Below, one piece after another: positions 60,501 through 64,000 of a stretch of 64,000 nucleotides of DNA (position 1 is its first letter; the number at the start of each line of letters is the position of its first letter). The stretch is from Pochonia chlamydosporia 170 (Eukaryota; Ascomycota; Sordariomycetes; Hypocreales; Clavicipitaceae), in assembly GCF_001653235.2 (NCBI RefSeq), contig NC_035793.1, positions 1,426,001-1,490,000 on the forward strand, in the 5' to 3' direction. Below the pieces are notes generated by a model that was not told where the DNA came from, searched no databases, and saw nothing but the letters and a program-made list of their open reading frames with translations. Made by a program: the position numbers and the translations under genes.

Positions 60501-60789
60501 ATCCTTCTTACAGCTTTGTTGGAACACTTTACCAGGCTGGGGAATCTCTCTCTTCAGGTTGGATTTGAACCCTGGCGGGACTGGAATCGACGTCTGCACG
60601 CGGGTATTGTGTTGCGACTCGCTCAGTTCGCTCAGTCCTGCGTGAACTGCTGGGCCAGGCAGACGGCTCATCTTGGATGCTCGTAAAGGCTGCAACTAGA
60701 ATACAATCGCCATCACGGTCAGTCATGAACTTTGTGCGGCCGCAGACATACAAAAGCAAAACACGAACCTGGATGTCTGAGGTTTCCAT
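57578..60789 (-). CDS. klpA: Kinesin-14 motor protein (Kar3/KlpA type)
   Basis: Minus-end-directed C-terminal kinesin for spindle assembly and karyogamy. Exons on the minus strand are 60769-60789, 60533-60689, 60351-60466, then 60252 toward about 59824, about 59745-59469, 59408-57694 and 57578-57637. The tail starts METSDIQPLRASKMSRLPGP, the usual fungal Kar3 beginning. A coiled coil (about 300-570) is followed by the motor: GNIRVMCRVRP, P-loop GQTGSGKT, NERSSRSHSVF, DLAGSER and the final KVHNTHIGTAKATKK. Intron 59409-59468 is 60 nt with a CTAAC branch site and in frame, so it hides in a naive reading. An in-frame TAG (59746-59748) interrupts the tail: either a weak-donor intron (78 nt from 59823 or 87 nt from 59828) or a real stop. 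With the 78-nt intron the protein has about 924 aa. Confidence 0.85.
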
Positions 60790-61800
60790 GATGATAGAAG
60801 TATATCGTTTACCGGAGAAAGCCCAGTCCGCAGCGAAATAGGAAATACCGGAGATCGAGGTAAACAAAGTGGAGGAAGGTGGGAGCAGTGCTCCTTCAAA
60901 CCGCAATCGCAATTAACGTGTTGTAATATCGCAAACCCTTGCCGCGGCTCAGCTTGCTCACGCCTCGTTTGCTCAAAGTTGGGATGAATATGTATGAACG
61001 TCGACGAGAAAAGATGGTTCTCAAGCGCGCTACTTGATCGAAACGCTATTAGTTATTTTGACATCGGCCTATCAATACAAGCTGCCTGACTTGACTCCCC
61101 TGGTCCATGTGGATCAATCACCATTCTCCATGAGCCTGCTGATGCGGATAATCACACCGTGGCGTTGTTTATCCGAGTCGCGAGGGGCAACCGTTACTCG
61201 CGCGCCACACTTGATGTCTTCAGCCCCATTCAGCCACAGCTTCAACCAGAACACTTGGGCACACACAAAGCCAACATTCACATGTCTGGGAGCATTTCAA
61301 TTCGAAACGCCCAAAAAATGACGTTCTCAGCGAAACATTGATTGTTCCCACCCCCCACAACGCACAACGGGCAAAAATCCAACCCAGTCGACTAGACCAG
61401 ACCCAACCACGCCCGGCCAAGGCAGCCCAAACCCCGAGCTGCAGAAGCTTATCCCACCAGTCAGTGAGTCGCGAGTGTCGCAAAAGGGACCAGCTTGTCA
61501 GCACATCGGATCATTTGCGACCAGACAGATAGTTTATAAGTTGCTCCACCCCGCGAGTCGCCTATCCTGCGTCAGGTCGTCGGAGGAGAGGAGACACAGC
61601 CTTTCTCTTCTCATCGATTCTAATAGCTATTCTTTTACTCCATCGACTGCTCAACTGCTGGAGCTGCTCTGTACGCCGTTGCCCGAACCGGCCTCGTTGA
61701 CCTCCACAAGTGGTTGTATTTCGACATCTCGACATCCATCACCGCTGTCCACGTCGCATCCTATAGTTCCGCTGGGAGGTATCCAACCTGTTCAGCAAAA
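60790..61800. other. Divergent intergenic region
   Basis: 1 kb between the kinesin and LOA1-like starts, the promoters of both. The right part (61.55-61.8 kb) is CT-rich, as in a long 5' leader. No supported gene. Confidence 0.5.
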
Positions 61801-62874
61801 ATGGAGAAGTTTAGTCAGTTTCGAGATCGAGGTATGAGCCAAGTCCTACAATACAGCGAATGATCATCTATCTCGCCCTGTCTGTCGCCTGAGCCGTCCC
61901 AGAGCTAACCGCACCGCCATCTGATAGCAACCGGCATCTCGCCATTCCTCCCGGTGACGACTCCTCTGTCTGCCGTCTCGATTCTGACGCACACCCTACT
62001 CTTTATATTCCGGCTTCCATTCTTCATCGCCTACGCCGCCAGCTACTTCATGCTGTTCCACCACTTGCCGTTGCCCGTCGTCGCACGCAAGATGGCACTA
62101 TGGGGTCTGATGGCTATCCCAGGTATCTGGTGGGTGGACTTACAGCTCGACGGCGTCAAGCGTGGAACTCTGTCGGACCAGCCTCTTCAACGCTTTCCTC
62201 ACCCAGGCTCCATCATCGCCGCCAACTTCAGCAGTCCCATCGACGCCGTGTACCTGGCGGCCATCTTCGATCCCATCTTCACCGTATCGTATCCTGGCGA
62301 AAGACGAGTTCAGCGTGTTAGTTTGTTCGGCGCTATTATGCAGGCACTAAGTCCGGTCAGGACGACAGCTCCGCCGGATGCGAAATTGGTCGACATCGAA
62401 GACTTGTTGGAAGCCTATCCTGACCGTGTGATTGCTGTGTTCCCAGAATGCGGTACTAGCAACGGCAAAGCTATTCTGCCATTCAGTCCCTCGTTGGTGG
62501 AGACTCCTTCCGATGTGGCAATGTTCCCCGTGAGCATTCGATATACTCCCTCAGATGTTACGACTCCCGTACCTGGATTATGGCTCGGATTCTTGTGGAA
62601 TCTCCTATCACGACCAACCACTTGCATTCGTGTCCGCATTGCAGAGAGTCAAATGAACACTGCTGCTGCCAAGGTCAATGGGGCTCATACGTCCAACGGC
62701 TCCAGTGAGCTGAAGTACAGAAAGGAGGGCTCGCCGGATGCTTCGGCCGATGAGCAAAGGGTCTTGGATCGTGTCGGAGAAGCGCTTGCCAGGCTAAGTA
62801 GAGTCAAGCGTGTCGGCCTTACGATGAAGGACAAAGCGGCGTTTGTTAATGCCTACAACACTAAGAAGTCATGA
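61801..62874 (+). CDS. loa1: LOA1/Vps66-type lysophosphatidic acid acyltransferase-like protein
   Basis: ER or lipid-droplet acyltransferase of 325 aa, exons 61801-61831 and 61928-62874. The tiny first exon gives MEKFSQFRDRATGISPFLP, the characteristic start of fungal Loa1/Vps66 homologues. A membrane segment follows (LLFIFRLPFFIAYAASYFML). The catalytic motif is the degenerate AANFSSPIDAVYL, where Asn-Phe replaces the usual Asn-His, as I recall for yeast Loa1, and FPECGTSNGKAIL is the acceptor motif (Cys in place of the second-position Gly). The role in yeast is triacylglycerol synthesis and lipid droplet morphology. The tail is disordered. Together with the CST26-type enzyme it is the second lysophospholipid acyltransferase in the window; they are unrelated by position. 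Confidence 0.85.
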
Positions 62875-63270
62875 GGTGCATCCCGTGATGATAATTTTGG
62901 GCGGATGGAGATTGGGAGATTGATGTGAATAATTTAATGCGTGTTATTCGGTGATTTGGCGTTGCATTGCAAGGAGCATGGGAATGAAAGTTCTCTTCAA
63001 ACTGCGTCTCGTAGGTGTTAAGATATATAAGGGGTACCCCAATTTCACGGTCGCTTAATAATAACCTCATACTGTTCAATTCTTTGTATTACCAAACTTG
63101 ATATCACTTGGACATTGCCCCAATCCTTTTCTGCTAGTTGAACAGTCCCTACATTTTGATACTGCCAGTTCGTGGTGGCAACAAAACCCCCGGAAGCGCC
63201 ATAAATTTCAAAATCCAACATGAAATATGATGTATCGAGCCCGTCAAATCAAATATGGGAGCCAGATATT
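62875..63270. other. Convergent intergenic region
   Basis: 396 bases shared as 3' flanks of the acyltransferase and the dehydratase. AT-rich, nothing coding. Confidence 0.4.
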
Positions 63271-64000
63271 TTAGTGGACGGATCCATCCGTGACACAGCC
63301 CTCACTTGCATCGCTAACCAAAGCCGCATACTTCTTCAAGGTACCCTTAGTATACCTAGGAGCAGGAGCCTTCCAAGCCTTTCGTCGAGCTTCCATCTCC
63401 GCCTCAGGGACATTGAGGTCAATGACCTGCTTCTCAGCATCAATGATAATCTCGTCTCCATTCTGAACAAGGGCAATAGGTCCACCGACAATAGCCTCAG
63501 GGACAATGTGGCCAATAATGAAGCCATGCGAACCGCCAGAGTAGCGTCCGTCAGTCAAAAGCGCAACGTCCTTGCCAAGGCCGGCACCCATGATAGCAGA
63601 AGAGGGCTTCAGCATTTCAGGCATTCCCGGACCGCCCTTGGGACCGTCATATCGGATGATGACGACAGACTTTTCGCCCTTCTTGATCTCTCCCCTCTCC
63701 AGACTGGCAATCATGTCGTTTTCTGAGTCGTAGACCTTGGCTTTGCCGGTGAATTGGAGACCCTCCTTTCCGGTGATTTTGCCAACACTGCCGCCAGGGG
63801 CGAGCGATCCTCGAAGAATCTGAATGTGGCCGGTAGCTTTGATGGGATTGCTAAGGGGTCGGATGATCTTCTGGTCTGCTGGGAAGTCGGGGACATTCTC
63901 CAGATTCTGCTTCATGGTCTTACCAGTCACGGTAATGCCGGAGCCATCAAGAAGACCTTCCTTGAGGAGGAACTTGAGCAGACTGGGAGTGCCGCCAATC
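63271..64000 (-). CDS. ilv3: Dihydroxy-acid dehydratase, C-terminal part (5' end cut by window)
   Basis: Mitochondrial enzyme of valine, leucine and isoleucine synthesis, converting dihydroxy-acids to 2-oxo acids with an Fe-S cluster. About 243 residues of the C-terminal half are present, and the frame stays open to the right edge, so the cluster cysteines are not in view. Recognisable segments are [19 protein letters not shown], the [23 protein letters not shown] region, [31 protein letters not shown] (a hallmark of the IlvD/Edd family) and GHIVPEA. The protein ends CVTDGSVH. No intron is seen within this part. Confidence 0.93.
   Translation of the reverse strand, partial: IGGTPSLLKFLLKEGLLDGSGITVTGKTMKQNLENVPDFPADQKIIRPLSNPIKATGHIQILRGSLAPGGSVGKITGKEGLQFTGKAKVYDSENDMIASLERGEIKKGEKSVVIIRYDGPKGGPGMPEMLKPSSAIMGAGLGKDVALLTDGRYSGGSHGFIIGHIVPEAIVGGPIALVQNGDEIIIDAEKQVIDLNVPEAEMEARRKAWKAPAPRYTKGTLKKYAALVSDASEGCVTDGSVH

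Noticed and set aside
1..64000. Search for transposase, reverse transcriptase, CRISPR or phage-like genes
   Set aside because: No translated segment showed such motifs; short repeats are the only mobile-element-like signals.

Overview
This window is a filamentous ascomycete chromosome segment, most likely a Sordariomycete and probably Hypocreales. The lineage is an inference; the fungal assignment is firm. Genes are on both strands and well separated. Introns are short (mostly 46-90 nt) with GTAAGT/GTATGT-type donors and CTAAC-type branch sites. The families are fungal: a CFEM-GPI protein, phospholipase B, a Dal5-like MFS carrier, a bZIP/DUF3425 regulator and kinesin-14. Neither rRNA genes, a CRISPR array nor an intact transposon was recognised, and no tRNA could be supported by eye. 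I resolved 23 genes, two of them cut by the window edges.

Left part (1-31.9 kb): an aldo/keto reductase with a long unrecognised N-terminal extension (cut at base 1), a small TIGR04076-type protein, a lipid-droplet hydrolase-like protein, a CFEM protein, a metaxin/FAXC-type GST-like protein, a Gfo/Idh/MocA oxidoreductase, a GPI-type phospholipase B, a mitochondrial-type NAD(H) kinase, a CST26-type lysophospholipid acyltransferase and a Dal5-family transporter. Long gene-poor stretches (3.5-7.2, 7.8-13.5, 19.4-21.7 and 25.8-30.1 kb) separate them. These hold short repeats but no gene I can support.

Middle part (32-40 kb): a Ser-rich single-pass membrane protein, then a secreted/GPI 5'-nucleotidase and a secreted alkaline phosphatase flanking an unrecognised 223-aa protein. 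Both phosphohydrolase promoters carry a GCACGTG(T/C)GG element that resembles a PHO4/NUC-1 site.

Right part (40.8-56.6 kb): a metabolic block of full-length ABCC transporter, convergent cytochrome P450, HhH-GPD DNA glycosylase, secreted GMC oxidoreductase, an unrecognised protein, a bZIP/DUF3425 transcription factor and a DFR-like reductase. It looks like a secondary-metabolism or detoxification cluster, but it has no core synthase. The end (57.5-64 kb) is housekeeping: kinesin-14, a LOA1/Vps66-type acyltransferase and dihydroxy-acid dehydratase (cut at base 64000).

Most multi-exon models were built by matching splice signals, reading phase and family conservation, and every phase was checked arithmetically. 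I found no clearly undescribed molecular system. The best leads are the reductase extension, the backbone-less oxidative block, the shared phosphate element, an 11-nt microexon in the P450 haem motif and an in-frame TAG in the kinesin.
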